Positions 10,383 to 23,223 are shown, numbered from the stretch's first letter. The stretch is DNA of 64,000 nt from Afipia felis ATCC 53690 (GCF_000314735.2 NZ_KB375270.1:4031225-4095224); one strand, 5' to 3'. The notes: generated from the letters alone by a model not told the origin. Translations and numbers: made by a program.

Positions 10383-11354
10383 ATGAAATTCAGCCGGCAA
10401 AAGACGCTCCGTTCGCACGTCTCGTTGACGGGCGTCGGCGTTCATTCGGGTGAGCCCGTCAATCTCGTTCTTGGACCGGCGGACGTCGATGCCGGGTTTG
10501 TTTTCATCCGTACCGACGCCGACGGCACCGAGCGCGAGGTTCGCGCGCTGGCCGCATCCGTTTCCGCCACTGCTTTCGCGACCGTGCTCGGCGACAAGGC
10601 CGGCGCCGTGGTGTCCACCGCCGAGCATGTGCTCGCCGCGCTCCGCGGCATGGGCGTGGACAACGCCACCATCGAGGTCGATGGTCCCGAAATTCCGATC
10701 ATGGATGGCAGCGCCGCGGCATTCGTCGCGGCGATTGACCGTGCGGGCATCGTCGAGCAGTCGGCGCCCTCCCGGTTCATCGAAGTCCTGAAGCCGATCC
10801 AGGTGACACTCGGCGAATCGTCCGGCGAGTTGCGGCCTTACGCAGGCGGTTTCCGCGCCGAAGTGGAGATCGATTTCGACAATCCGCTGATCGGCCGTCA
10901 GGCCTACAATTTTGATATGACGCCGGATACCTTCCGCCGCGACATCGCGCGTGCCCGTACTTTCGGCTGCATGAAGGACGTCGCCCAGCTCTGGAAGGCG
11001 GGTTATGCTCGCGGGGCCTCCTTCGATAATTCCGTGGTGTTCGACGAAGACCGTCTGCTGAATACCGAAGGCCTGCGCTACGCCGACGAATGCGTCCGCC
11101 ACAAGGTTCTGGACGTGATCGGTGATCTGGCGCTCTCGGGCCTGCCGCTGATCGGCCTGTATCGCTCGGTTCGCGGCGGTCACAAGCTCAACCATGCCGT
11201 TCTGACCGCGTTGATGGCCGATCGCCATGCTTGGCGGGTGGTCGAGGCCGAGCCGGTGGCGGCACGCCGCGCCCGTGCTTCGGTGTCGGATGCGGTTGGC
11301 AGTATGCTCGGCGGTGGCATGGTCGCGCCGGCCTTCGCGCCCGACGTCTCCTGA
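10383..11354 (+). CDS. lpxC: UDP-3-O-acyl-N-acetylglucosamine deacetylase (LpxC)
   Basis: LpxC is the zinc enzyme for the first committed step of lipid A synthesis. The protein starts MKFSRQKTLR and continues VSLTGVGVHSGEPVNL, as in the family. Zinc ligands are expected in STAEHVLAALRGMGVDN and in the C-terminal segment HKVLDVIGDLALSG; the late histidine is in GGHKLNHAV. The length, 323 residues, is normal. A GTG at 10371 would add four residues (MKAG); the ATG at 10383 aligns better with other LpxC proteins and has GGCGGGG just before it. LpxC usually follows ftsZ in alphaproteobacteria. Confidence 0.97.
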   Translation: MKFSRQKTLRSHVSLTGVGVHSGEPVNLVLGPADVDAGFVFIRTDADGTEREVRALAASVSATAFATVLGDKAGAVVSTAEHVLAALRGMGVDNATIEVDGPEIPIMDGSAAAFVAAIDRAGIVEQSAPSRFIEVLKPIQVTLGESSGELRPYAGGFRAEVEIDFDNPLIGRQAYNFDMTPDTFRRDIARARTFGCMKDVAQLWKAGYARGASFDNSVVFDEDRLLNTEGLRYADECVRHKVLDVIGDLALSGLPLIGLYRSVRGGHKLNHAVLTALMADRHAWRVVEAEPVAARRARASVSDAVGSMLGGGMVAPAFAPDVS

Positions 11355-11571
11355 CGTCCCTGGTCCTGGCGCCTTCGGGGCACAGGCATCTCGTCCAAAT
11401 CGTCTCTGGACGTTGTAAGAACCGCCTTAATGCGGGCGAAATGTCTCCCTATCCGGTTGGTTGGGAACGCGATTTCAGCTACATAGGCCGGCGAGAATTC
11501 GGGCTTAGGGGTTCCGGCGACGCCGGACAGGTTTTCCGTTCCGGTCGATTTACTCAGGTCTTGCGAAACAC

Positions 11572-12465
11572 ATGACGACGCCTTTGCGCCATTCGCCCAA
11601 GCGGCCTCTTATCGACCGACTGGGTCGCCAGCTTTGCTTCGCCCTCGGTGTGGTTGCGCTCGCCGCGCCGCTCGGCGGTTGCGGCACCGGCAACCTGTGG
11701 GACAAGTACTTCGCCAAGGACGAGACCTTTGTCGATCAGCCCGCCGACAAACTCTACAATGAGGGCCTCTATCTTCTGAACGAGAAGAGCGACCGCAAGG
11801 GTGCGCTCAAGAAGTTCGAGGAAGTCGATCGTCAGCACCCGTATTCCGACTGGGCGCGCAAGTCGCTCTTGATGTCGGCCTACGCCGCCTACCAGAGCGG
11901 CGACTATGACGAGTGCATCGCCTCTGCCAACCGCTACATCAGCCTGCATCCCGGCAGCCCGGACGCGGCCTATGCGCAATATCTCGTGGCGGTGTCGAAC
12001 TACGACCAGATCCCCGACGTCAGCCGTGACCAGACCCGCACCGAAAAGGCCATCGCTGCGCTGGAAGAGGTGATTCGCAAATATCCGAACTCGGAATATG
12101 CGACCACTGCGAAGAAGAAGATCGAGGGCGCGCGCGACCAGCTTGCCGGCCGCGAGATGACCATCGGCCGCTATTACATGGACAAGCGCGATTACACCGG
12201 CGCGATCAACCGCTTCAAGGTCGTGGTGACGCAGTATCAGACCACCCGTCACGTCGAGGAAGCGCTGGCGCGCCTGACCGAAGCCTATATGGCGATCGGC
12301 GTGGTGAGCGAGGCGCAGACCGCCGCCGCCGTGCTTGGCCACAACTTTCCGGACAGTCGCTGGTACAAAGACGCCTACAATCTTGTAAAGTCGGGCGGCG
12401 TCGAGCCTCGTGAGAACCAGGGCTCCTACATCAGCAAGGCCTTCAAGAAGCTGGGCCTCGGATAG
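11572..12465 (+). CDS. bamD: Outer-membrane assembly lipoprotein BamD (ComL)
   Basis: BamD is the essential lipoprotein of the BAM complex that inserts beta-barrel proteins in the outer membrane. The N-terminus has a hydrophobic signal with lipobox LGGC, placing the acylated cysteine at residue 37. The mature part is built of TPR-like helices (for example LYNEGLYLLNEKSDRKGALK and the repeats around 120-240). The length of 297 residues is in the usual range. It is followed 12 nt later by recN, an order common in Rhizobiales. The start is ATG 11572. Confidence 0.95.
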   Translation: MTTPLRHSPKRPLIDRLGRQLCFALGVVALAAPLGGCGTGNLWDKYFAKDETFVDQPADKLYNEGLYLLNEKSDRKGALKKFEEVDRQHPYSDWARKSLLMSAYAAYQSGDYDECIASANRYISLHPGSPDAAYAQYLVAVSNYDQIPDVSRDQTRTEKAIAALEEVIRKYPNSEYATTAKKKIEGARDQLAGREMTIGRYYMDKRDYTGAINRFKVVVTQYQTTRHVEEALARLTEAYMAIGVVSEAQTAAAVLGHNFPDSRWYKDAYNLVKSGGVEPRENQGSYISKAFKKLGLG

Positions 12466-12477
12466 GATTTCACCGCA

Positions 12478-14157
12478 ATGCTGGCCCGCCTTTCGATCCG
12501 TGACATCGTCCTGATCGAGCGGCTCGATATCGACTTCGCCAGGGGCCTCGCCGTGCTGACCGGCGAGACCGGCGCTGGAAAATCCATTCTTCTCGATGCT
12601 TTTGCGCTGGCGCTTGGCGGGCGCGGCGATGCGAGCCTCGTGCGCCACGGTGCGGAGCAGGGGCAGGTGACGGCGGCTTTCGATCTGCCGAAGAAGCATC
12701 CGGCATTTGCGATCCTGCGCGAGAACGGCTTCGACGATCCCGAATCGGGCGAGATGATCCTGCGCCGCGTGCAGCTTGCGGACGGCCGCACGCGCGGCTT
12801 CCTCAACGACCAGCCGGTCAGCGTTCAGACTCTGAAAGCCATCGGCGCGACGCTGGTGGAGATCCACGGCCAGCACGACGAGCGCGCGCTGGTCGATGCC
12901 GCGACGCATCGGCGGCTGCTCGACGCCTTCGCCGGGCTCGACGACAGCGTCAGCGATGTCGAAACGTTGTGGGACGCGCGCCGCACCGCGCGCGATGCAC
13001 TTGAGGAGCATCGCGCCGGGATGGAACGCGCCGCACGGGACGCCGACTATTTGCGTCACTCCTCTGAGGAGTTGATGAAACTCGCGCCGGCGGAGGGCGA
13101 GGAGACCCACTTGGCCTCGCGCCGCACCGCGATGATGCAAGGCGAGAAGATTTCCGAGGACCTGCGCGACGCGCTGTCGGCTGTTGCCGGACCGCAATCG
13201 CCGGTGACGTCATTGGCTGCGGCCGTACGGCGGCTGGAGCGCCGCGTCGCAAGCGCGCCGAAGCTTGTCGAGGATGCCGTCCGCGCGATGGATGCCGCGC
13301 TGAATTCGCTCGCCGAGGCCGAGCAGAATCTCAACGCCGCGATCAATGCCGCCGATTACGATCCCGCCGAACTCGAGCGGATCGAGGAGCGGCTGTTCGC
13401 GCTGCGGGCGGCGTCGCGTAAATATTCCACGCCGGTAGACGACCTCGCGGCGCTGGCGGAGAAATTCAAGGCCGATGTTGGCCTGATCGATGCGGGCGCG
13501 CAGAAGCTGAAGGTTTTGGAGAAGGCGGCGAGTGCGGCGGATGCCGCTTATTTGGAGACCGCGAAGAAACTTTCGGCCGCGCGCGCCAAGGCGGCGGAGA
13601 AGCTCAACAAGGCCGTCAACGCCGAGCTTGCGCCGCTCAAGCTCGAGCGCGCGAAGTTCTCGACCCAGATCGAGAGCGAGCCGCAATCGCCGGGGCCGCA
13701 GGGATTTGATCGGGTGCAATTCTGGGTGCAGACCAACCCCGGCACCAAGCCGGGGCCGCTGATGAAGGTCGCCTCCGGTGGTGAGTTGTCGCGCTTCCTG
13801 CTGGCGCTGAAAGTGGTGCTGTCGGATCGCGGCTCCGCGCCTACACTGGTGTTCGACGAAATCGATACCGGCGTCGGCGGCGCTGTGGCGGATGCGATCG
13901 GCGCGCGGCTCGCGCGACTGGCGGAAAAGGTGCAGGTGATGGCCGTGACGCATGCACCGCAGGTGGCCGCGCGCGCGGACCAGCATCTGCTGATTTCCAA
14001 GGAGGCGCTCGATAAGGGTAAACGGGTCGCCACCCGCGTCGCACCGCTTGTGAAGGAGCACCGCCGCGAGGAGATCGCCCGCATGCTGGCCGGCGCGGAG
14101 ATCACGCGCGAGGCTCGCGCGGCGGCCGAGCAGTTGCTCAAGGCCGCGACGGCGTGA
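12478..14157 (+). CDS. recN: DNA repair protein RecN
   Basis: RecN is an SMC-like ATPase acting early in double-strand-break repair. The 559-residue protein has Walker A GETGAGKS at 29-36, a long central coiled-coil region rich in Ala/Glu/Arg (about 150-400), and at the C-terminus the ABC signature ASGGELSRFLLALK (about 431-444) followed by Walker B LVFDEIDTGVGG. The N-terminal core LARLSIRDIVLIERLDIDF is typical. It sits 12 nt after bamD and is followed almost directly by ligA, so the three are likely co-transcribed. No LexA box is evident before it, which fits its operon position. Confidence 0.97.
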   Translation: MLARLSIRDIVLIERLDIDFARGLAVLTGETGAGKSILLDAFALALGGRGDASLVRHGAEQGQVTAAFDLPKKHPAFAILRENGFDDPESGEMILRRVQLADGRTRGFLNDQPVSVQTLKAIGATLVEIHGQHDERALVDAATHRRLLDAFAGLDDSVSDVETLWDARRTARDALEEHRAGMERAARDADYLRHSSEELMKLAPAEGEETHLASRRTAMMQGEKISEDLRDALSAVAGPQSPVTSLAAAVRRLERRVASAPKLVEDAVRAMDAALNSLAEAEQNLNAAINAADYDPAELERIEERLFALRAASRKYSTPVDDLAALAEKFKADVGLIDAGAQKLKVLEKAASAADAAYLETAKKLSAARAKAAEKLNKAVNAELAPLKLERAKFSTQIESEPQSPGPQGFDRVQFWVQTNPGTKPGPLMKVASGGELSRFLLALKVVLSDRGSAPTLVFDEIDTGVGGAVADAIGARLARLAEKVQVMAVTHAPQVAARADQHLLISKEALDKGKRVATRVAPLVKEHRREEIARMLAGAEITREARAAAEQLLKAATA

Positions 14158-17569
<3,412 letters not shown>

Positions 17570-17602
17570 GTTGGCCGGACTCTTGCGTTGATTCGAGGAT
17601 TA

Positions 17603-19429
17603 TTAGGTCAGCGGCGCTGTCGCCGCGTCGAGCCACACTTTTGTGGCTTCATCGACCAGTGGTTTGATCTCCCGCCGCACCCGTGCATGGTAATCGTCGA
17701 TCCAGATGCGCTCCTGCGCGCTCAATTGCGCAACATCGATCAATCGTCGGTCTATCGGCGCGAGCGTCAGCGTCTCGAAAGTATCCATCGGCTTCTCCGC
17801 ACCGTCGATCTTGGCTTCGACGATCAGCTCGAGATTTTCGATCCGGATGCCATAGGCGTCTGCCTTGTAGTAACCCGGCTCGTTCGAGAGGATCATGCCC
17901 CGGCGCAGCGGCGCGTGGCCGAGCTTGGAGATGCGCGCCGGACCTTCGTGCACGGAAAGGTAGCTGCCGACGCCATGGCCAGTGCCGTGTTCGAAATCGA
18001 GGCCGATCTGCCAGAGGAATTGCCGCGCCAGCGCATCGATCTGCGCGCCGTGGACACCATCGGGAAAGATGGCGCTTGCCACCGCGATATGCCCGCGCAG
18101 TACGCGGGTGAAGCGATCGCGCATCTCCGCCGTCGGCTCACCGATAGCGATGGTGCGGGTTACGTCGGTGGTGCCGTCTTCATATTGCGCGCCGGAATCA
18201 ATCAGCAGCAGGTCGCCGGGCTTGATGCGGCGGTTGCTCTTGCGGGTGACGCGGTAGTGCACGATCGCGCCGTTCGGGCCGGTGCCTGAAATGGTGGGAA
18301 ATGATACGTCCTTCAATGCGCCGGTATCGCGCCGGAACGTTTCCAGCGCTTCCACGGCGTCGATCTCGGTCAGCGCGCCGTTAGGCGCTTCATGATCGAT
18401 CCAGGCGAGGAAACGCGCCAGCGCCGCGCCGTCGCGGCGGTGCGCCGTGCGCGCCCCGGAAATCTCGGTGGCGTTCTTGATCGCCTTGAGTTGCGTGACG
18501 GGATCGGCAAGACGGCGGGCGATGCCGCCCGCGGCTGTGATTGTCCGACTCAACGCATCGGCGGCAGTGGCGCTGTCGAGGCCGATGACGGCCTTTTCGT
18601 TCGATGCCGCAGCAAGCGTGGAGAGCAATGCGTCCGGCCCGGCGATATCGGCGTAGCTGGCCAGATGTGCGCGCGCTTCGTTCGAAAGCTTGCGGGAATC
18701 GATGAAGATCGTGGGCTGGCCGTCTTTCGGCAGCAGCACGTAAGACAGCGGTAGTGGTGTATGGGCCACGTCCGCACCGCGGATATTGAAGGTCCACGCC
18801 ACCGCGTGCGAGTCCGACAGCACCAGCGCGTCGAGGCTGAGCCGCTTCATCTCGGCGCGAATGCGGGCGAGCTTGTCTGCCTCGCTCTCCCCGGCGAATT
18901 CGGGCGCATGCACGGTGACGCGACCGAGCGGCGGGGCGGGGCGTTCGCTCCAGACCGCATCCACCAGATTGTCCTCCACTGCCACAAGTTCGGCGCCGGC
19001 CTTCTCGCAGGCGGCCGCGAACCGCTCGGCCGCCGCCGTGGTGTGCAGCCAGGGGTCGAAACCGAAGCGCTCGCCCGACTTGATGTGCTGCGTCAGCCAC
19101 TGTTCCGGCGGCGGATCGGTCAGCGACACGATGTTCCACGAGGCGCTGTCTACTTGTTGGGCGGCCTGCAGCGTATAGCGGCCATCGACGAACAGGGCGG
19201 CCTCACGGATCGTCACCATCGCAAGCCCGGCGGAGCCGGTGAAGCCGCTCAGCCAGGCAAGGCGCTCCTCCGAGGGCGCGACGTACTCATTCTGCTGGCT
19301 GTCGCCGCGCGGAATAATGAACCCGGCAAGCCCCCGCTGCACGATCTCTTCGCGGAATGCTGCCAAACGCGCCGCAAGCGCGGTGCCGCCCTCGGGCTCG
19401 TCGAAATTCTGAAACTGGGCCTCGAACAT
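17603..19429 (-). CDS. pepP: Xaa-Pro aminopeptidase P (M24B family)
   Basis: Aminopeptidase P removes an N-terminal residue preceding proline and uses two metal ions. From ATG 19429 the protein has 608 residues, the three-domain length of eukaryotic-like APP1 rather than the 440 residues of E. coli PepP. Two creatinase N-terminal domains precede the pita-bread catalytic domain. The metal ligands are in LLIDSGAQYEDGTTDVTRTI, HGTGHGVGSYLSVHEGP and NEPGYY...GIRIENLEL. GGAAGG at about 19435-19440 on the minus strand fixes the start; the frame is open upstream to 19534. The symbol is used loosely. Confidence 0.92.
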   Translation of the reverse strand: MFEAQFQNFDEPEGGTALAARLAAFREEIVQRGLAGFIIPRGDSQQNEYVAPSEERLAWLSGFTGSAGLAMVTIREAALFVDGRYTLQAAQQVDSASWNIVSLTDPPPEQWLTQHIKSGERFGFDPWLHTTAAAERFAAACEKAGAELVAVEDNLVDAVWSERPAPPLGRVTVHAPEFAGESEADKLARIRAEMKRLSLDALVLSDSHAVAWTFNIRGADVAHTPLPLSYVLLPKDGQPTIFIDSRKLSNEARAHLASYADIAGPDALLSTLAAASNEKAVIGLDSATAADALSRTITAAGGIARRLADPVTQLKAIKNATEISGARTAHRRDGAALARFLAWIDHEAPNGALTEIDAVEALETFRRDTGALKDVSFPTISGTGPNGAIVHYRVTRKSNRRIKPGDLLLIDSGAQYEDGTTDVTRTIAIGEPTAEMRDRFTRVLRGHIAVASAIFPDGVHGAQIDALARQFLWQIGLDFEHGTGHGVGSYLSVHEGPARISKLGHAPLRRGMILSNEPGYYKADAYGIRIENLELIVEAKIDGAEKPMDTFETLTLAPIDRRLIDVAQLSAQERIWIDDYHARVRREIKPLVDEATKVWLDAATAPLT

Positions 19430-19585
19430 CGGCAACCTTCCAAGCGCAACATGGCACGAACAATGCTTGTAAATTACCACGGCCCGCGCGGAAGGCGAGC
19501 GCCGGAACAACGGCGGCATCTGCGCGTTTCTCACGCTGGCCGGGCAAGTGACCGGAGTTGAACCGTTTCAACTGGGAGGCTGGAA

Positions 19586-19795
19586 ATGCACTCTTTCAGA
19601 TTCGAGAGATGGCCGCGGGAAAGGTTGCCCCCGGTTTCGAGCGAGGAAGGCGCGCTGCTGGGCATGGTCGCCAAACGGCGCGGTCTGATTATCGAGTTGC
19701 TCGACCGGCTGACGGAAGCGCGTCTGCAACGCGACGCCCGCAATATCGGCTATACCGAAGGCGACGTGACGCCGAAACGCACGCGCAAGTTTTAA
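19586..19795 (+). CDS. Small basic hypothetical protein
   Basis: A 69-residue protein rich in Arg and Glu with no hydrophobic segment. It starts at ATG 19586 with GGGAGG about 7 nt upstream. I do not recognise a family. The sequence LIIELLDRLTEARLQRDARN looks like an amphipathic helix. Its TAA stop overlaps the stop of the convergent prmA gene by two bases. A longer frame (19558-19812) covers the same bases but has no comparable ribosome binding site. The good RBS and compact fit between neighbours suggest it is real. Confidence 0.55.
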   Translation: MHSFRFERWPRERLPPVSSEEGALLGMVAKRRGLIIELLDRLTEARLQRDARNIGYTEGDVTPKRTRKF

Positions 19796-20697
19796 GCGAT
19801 CCGCTGCATTAGCAGGCTGGTCCAGCCGTCGAGTTCATAGCGGCGGATCAGCCGCAGACCCTGACCGCGGTACGCCGCAACGACGCCGCGCGCATGAGGC
19901 GGCAGCAGGCCCGATAAAATCACGAAGGCGGAAGGCGCCAGATGCTTTGCCATCGGTGCTGCGAGCTTGCGCAGCGGATTGGCGAGGATATTGGCGAGCA
20001 CGAGGTCGAACGGGCCGGCTTGCGCAAAGCGTGGCGACCCGAAACCGATCGCGCGGATCGCCTCCACATCTCGCCGGACCCCGTTGAGCGCGGCATTCTC
20101 CTTCGTGACGATCACCGAGCGGGGATCGATGTCGCTGGCAAGGATGTTCCGGTGCAGCGCCTTGGCGGCGGCGATTGCCAGCACGCCGGTGCCGGTGCCG
20201 AGGTCGAGGACGCGTTCCGGCATGCGTTGCCGTAGAACCATGTCCAGCAGCAGGAGGCAGCCGCGCGTAGTGCCGTGATGGCCGGTGCCGAAGGCGAGCG
20301 CGGCTTCGATCTCGATCCGCAGCTTGTTCGGCGGAATCCGGTCGCGGTCATGATGGCCGTGAACCACGAACCGCCCGGCATTGACCGGTACCAGGTCGGC
20401 AAGACTCGCTTTTACCCAGTCTTTTGCTTCCACCGTGTCGAAAACCAGCGCGGCGGCGATCGCGTCACCGACCGCCTGAGCGACCAGGGCACGAATGGCG
20501 GCTTGGTCGGGCGGCGTTTCGAAATAGAGCGAGATGTCCCATTCGCTGGTGCCAGGGCGTTCAAAAGCCGAGACGACGATCTCGCCATTGTCGAAGACCT
20601 CCGACAGCGTATCGACGATCCGGTTGGCGCTGGCCTCGTTCCCGGCGCTGCAGGTAGCGTGATGGGTGGGGCCGGAGGGCGCTGCGGAGGAGTTCAT
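19792..20697 (-). CDS. prmA: Ribosomal protein L11 methyltransferase (PrmA)
   Basis: PrmA trimethylates ribosomal protein L11 with S-adenosylmethionine. The 301-residue protein has an N-terminal substrate domain and a Rossmann methyltransferase domain with motif I VLDLGTGTGVLAIAAAK, motif II around ILASDIDPRSV, and LVLANILANPLRKLAAP, the PrmA form of the NPP-type motif. ALAFGTGHHGTTRGC upstream of motif I is a further PrmA hallmark. The start is ATG 20697. It converges with the small gene at 19586-19795, the stops overlapping. Confidence 0.96.
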   Translation of the reverse strand: MNSSAAPSGPTHHATCSAGNEASANRIVDTLSEVFDNGEIVVSAFERPGTSEWDISLYFETPPDQAAIRALVAQAVGDAIAAALVFDTVEAKDWVKASLADLVPVNAGRFVVHGHHDRDRIPPNKLRIEIEAALAFGTGHHGTTRGCLLLLDMVLRQRMPERVLDLGTGTGVLAIAAAKALHRNILASDIDPRSVIVTKENAALNGVRRDVEAIRAIGFGSPRFAQAGPFDLVLANILANPLRKLAAPMAKHLAPSAFVILSGLLPPHARGVVAAYRGQGLRLIRRYELDGWTSLLMQRIA

Positions 20698-20817
20698 GAA
20701 AGCTCAACTGTAAATAATGCCGGAGGTTGCACGGCCTGCGTCGGGTCGCAAGGCGGCCGCGCGTGATCCCGGTGCGGTGATGCCTACAGGATATCGGAAC
20801 AAAGCGCGAGCCAAACC

Positions 20818-20843
20818 GTGAACCTGTAACGTGAACCTGTAAA
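20818..20843 (+). repeat. Two-copy 13-bp tandem repeat
   Basis: GTGAACCTGTAAC (20818-20830) is followed directly by GTGAACCTGTAAA (20831-20843). It lies in the 295-base gap between prmA and the small membrane-protein gene, in which I see no other feature apart from the leader of the latter. It may be replication slippage or a regulator half-site pair. Confidence 0.6.
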
Positions 20844-20992
20844 ATGTCTTGCGTAGAAAGGCATCTTGCGGCCTGCAGGGGCGTTTCTTCTCCCAGCAGG
20901 GTCACATATTCGTCACCGGTTGATCTGTTTAAATTTGATGCACCAAGAATAGATGTTAAACAGGCTTCAGAACAAACCAAGGGATAATCACC

Positions 20993-21265
20993 ATGCGCAA
21001 CCTCAGTCTGGGCCGGGCACTCGTCGTTGTTGCCTTGGTAGCCCTGCTGGTCGTAACCGGCGTGTGGGCCGTTATGGTCTGGAATGCCAGCGGCAATGTC
21101 GAGATGGGCAAACACGGCTGGATCGCGCTTGGCCTCGGCACCTTCTTTTCTCTTGTCATCGGTTGCGGGCTGATGGCGCTGATGTTTTTCAGCAGCCGCA
21201 GCGGCCATGACGAGGCTGCCGACCCGCTCCGGCATAGGGATGAGCCGCCGTCCGGGAATGCTTAA
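20993..21265 (+). CDS. Small two-helix membrane protein
   Basis: A 90-residue protein with two clear hydrophobic helices (about residues 8-30 and 44-66) separated by a short loop, and a polar, His/Asp-rich tail. No enzymatic motif is present and I do not assign a family or function. The start ATG 20993 has a weak purine stretch (AAGGGA) about 6 nt upstream. It is divergent from prmA and convergent with the DUF4287 gene, so it appears to be a single-gene unit. Confidence 0.7.
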   Translation: MRNLSLGRALVVVALVALLVVTGVWAVMVWNASGNVEMGKHGWIALGLGTFFSLVIGCGLMALMFFSSRSGHDEAADPLRHRDEPPSGNA

Positions 21266-21302
21266 GCGCTGACGCGCAAGCGGTCGGAATCGTCACATCC
21301 AG

Positions 21303-21515
21303 TCAGGTTGCATTTTGCGCGCGATGGTAGGCAACCAGGGCGTTGGCATGTCCATGGCCCATCCCGTGTTTCGACTTAAGGGCGGCAACCATCGCCATGT
21401 GCTTTTCCTCCTTCATGCCGTCGAGAACCGTTAGCCAGTGGCTGATCGGCTTGCCGTATGTCTTCTCAATGGAAGGAAAATACGAGGCGGGGCCTTTTAT
21501 CTTCTCGGTTGCCAT
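21303..21515 (-). CDS. DUF4287 family small protein
   Basis: A 70-residue soluble protein. The N-terminal phrase KGPASYFPSIEKTYGKPISH, then HWLTVLDGM and KSKHGMGHGHANALV, matches what I know of the DUF4287 family, whose function is not established. It is encoded alone, convergent with the membrane-protein gene. Upstream, within 110 bases, lies a cluster of TCCACA-type motifs. Confidence 0.8.
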   Translation of the reverse strand: MATEKIKGPASYFPSIEKTYGKPISHWLTVLDGMKEEKHMAMVAALKSKHGMGHGHANALVAYHRAQNAT

Positions 21516-21561
21516 CCCGGATATCTCCTAACTGTCTTCAAGAGCGTTGTTTTCAGTACGG

Positions 21562-21615
21562 GCTTCCACAGCCTGTCCACGGACTTTCCACAGGCTTGTG
21601 AACAGCTTTTCCACA
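21562..21615. promoter_or_regulatory. Phased array of TCCACA motifs resembling DnaA boxes
   Basis: Four related 9-mers start at 21562 (GCTTCCACA), 21573 (CTGTCCACG), 21584 (CTTTCCACA) and 21607 (TTTTCCACA). Spacings are 11, 11 and 23 bases, close to one and two helical turns. The last copy fits the relaxed DnaA-box consensus TTWTNCACA; the others differ at one or more positions. The array lies between the DUF4287 gene and the 3' end of the FAD oxidoreductase gene. A binding role is inference. Confidence 0.4.
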
Positions 21616-21621
21616 GGGTTG

Positions 21622-23223
21622 CTAAGCGAAAATCCCCTGATGGTCGCGCAGGATGGTCTGGGCTGCGTTGTAGCCCGGCGCGCCGGTGACGCCCCCGCCG
21701 GGGTGGGCGCCGGAGCCGCAATGGTAGAGCCCTTTGAGCGGCCCGCGATAGTCGGCATGGCCGAGCAGCGGCCGCGCCGAAAACAACTGGTTCAGCGTCA
21801 GTTTGCCGTGGAAGATGTCGCCGCCAATGAGTCCGAACTGTCGTTCGAGATCGAGCGGCGACAGGATCTGCCGGGCGATGACGCTGCGCGCAAAGCCGGG
21901 CGCGTAGCGGTCCACGGTCGCGATCATCAGATCGCCGACTTCTTCGCGGTGGTCGTCCCATGATTTGCCGTCCGGCAATTCCGGGGCGACATGCTGGCAG
22001 AACAGGCTCGCGACATGCGCATCCGACGGAGCAAGGCTGTCGTCGAGCGTGGAGGGGATCAGCATTTCCACCACCGGCTCGCGGCTCCAGCCGAATTGCC
22101 GCGCATCGTGATAGGCGCGATCCATGTAGCCGAGCGACGGCGCGAGGATGATGCCGCTGGTGAGGTGATCGCCCATGCCGGGCAGGGCGGTGAAGGAGGG
22201 CAGCGCAGTGAGCGCGACGTTCATCCGGAAGGTGCCCGAGCCGTTGCGATATTTCGCGATGCGCGAAGCGAACGGTGCGGGCAGCGCGGCCTGCGGCACG
22301 AGTTGCGTGTAAAGCAGTGTCGGGTTGACGTTGGAGACGACATAGCGGCCGCGCAGCGTGTCGCCGTTATCCAGTGTAACGCCGATGGCGCGGCCGTTCT
22401 CGACGAGAACTTCGCGGACGCCGGCCTCGGTTTCGATCTCGACGCCGTGGCTGCGGGCGGATGACGCCATCGCCTGCGTGATCGCGCCCATGCCGCCGAT
22501 GGCATGGCCCCACAGCCCCTTGCGGCCGTTCACCTCGCCGAAGGCGTGATGCAGCATCACATAGGCGGAGCCGGCCGCGTAGGGGCTCGCATAGTGACCG
22601 ACAATGGCGTCGAAGCCGAACAATGCCTTGACGAGATCGCTCTCGAACCAGTCGTCGAGCATTTCGCCTGCCGACAGGGTGAACAGGTCGAGCAGCAGGC
22701 GCTGGTGCTCCAGTGACAGCCGCCGCAGGATGTTGCCGCTCTCCAGCGCATTGAATGCTTCGCGCAGGCTGTTGAGCGAAAATCCCTCCGTGACGTTGGG
22801 CGGCGCGCGCAGCAAGAATTGCCGCAGCACATCGGCGACGATCTCGAGTTCACGGTTGAAGGCGTCGATGCGCAGCGCGTCGCGCTCGCTCAGTTTTCCG
22901 ATCGATTGATGGGTGCGCCCTTCGCCCGTGAGAAGATACCGGCCATCGGGGGAGGGAAGGAAATTCTGTGCGCGCCGCTCGACGATGCGCAGGCCATGCC
23001 CGGCGAGATTGAGGTCGGCGATCACGCGGGGATTCAGCAAGCTCACGGTGTAAGCCGCGACCGAATTGCGGAAGCCGGGGTGAAATTCTTCCGTCACGGC
23101 TGCCCCGCCCACGACCTTGCGCCGCTCGACGATTTTGACCGTGAGGCCATTCATCGCGAGGTAGGCCGCGCAGGTGAGGCCGTTATGGCCGGCGCCGATG
23201 ATGATCGCGTCGTACCGTGACAT
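21622..23223 (-). CDS. FAD-dependent oxidoreductase, phytoene desaturase/PYROXD2 family
   Basis: A 533-residue flavoprotein with the N-terminal dinucleotide-binding motif IIIGAGHNGLTCAAYLA and the second glycine-rich stretch ERRKVVGGAAVTEEFHPGFR, then a C-terminal FAD segment ending CGSGAHPGGGVTGAPGYNAA. This is the layout of bacterial CrtI-like proteins related to PYROXD2, which are often annotated as phytoene desaturase. There is no crtB, crtE or other carotenoid gene in the window, so a carotenoid role is not supported here. It stands alone on the minus strand. The start is ATG 23223. Confidence 0.88.
   Translation of the reverse strand: MSRYDAIIIGAGHNGLTCAAYLAMNGLTVKIVERRKVVGGAAVTEEFHPGFRNSVAAYTVSLLNPRVIADLNLAGHGLRIVERRAQNFLPSPDGRYLLTGEGRTHQSIGKLSERDALRIDAFNRELEIVADVLRQFLLRAPPNVTEGFSLNSLREAFNALESGNILRRLSLEHQRLLLDLFTLSAGEMLDDWFESDLVKALFGFDAIVGHYASPYAAGSAYVMLHHAFGEVNGRKGLWGHAIGGMGAITQAMASSARSHGVEIETEAGVREVLVENGRAIGVTLDNGDTLRGRYVVSNVNPTLLYTQLVPQAALPAPFASRIAKYRNGSGTFRMNVALTALPSFTALPGMGDHLTSGIILAPSLGYMDRAYHDARQFGWSREPVVEMLIPSTLDDSLAPSDAHVASLFCQHVAPELPDGKSWDDHREEVGDLMIATVDRYAPGFARSVIARQILSPLDLERQFGLIGGDIFHGKLTLNQLFSARPLLGHADYRGPLKGLYHCGSGAHPGGGVTGAPGYNAAQTILRDHQGIFA

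Noticed and set aside
21622..23223. Carotenoid biosynthesis role for the phytoene-desaturase-like gene
   Set aside because: No crtB, crtE or other pathway genes are nearby and the sequence fits the PYROXD2-like branch, whose substrates are not carotenoids as far as is known.
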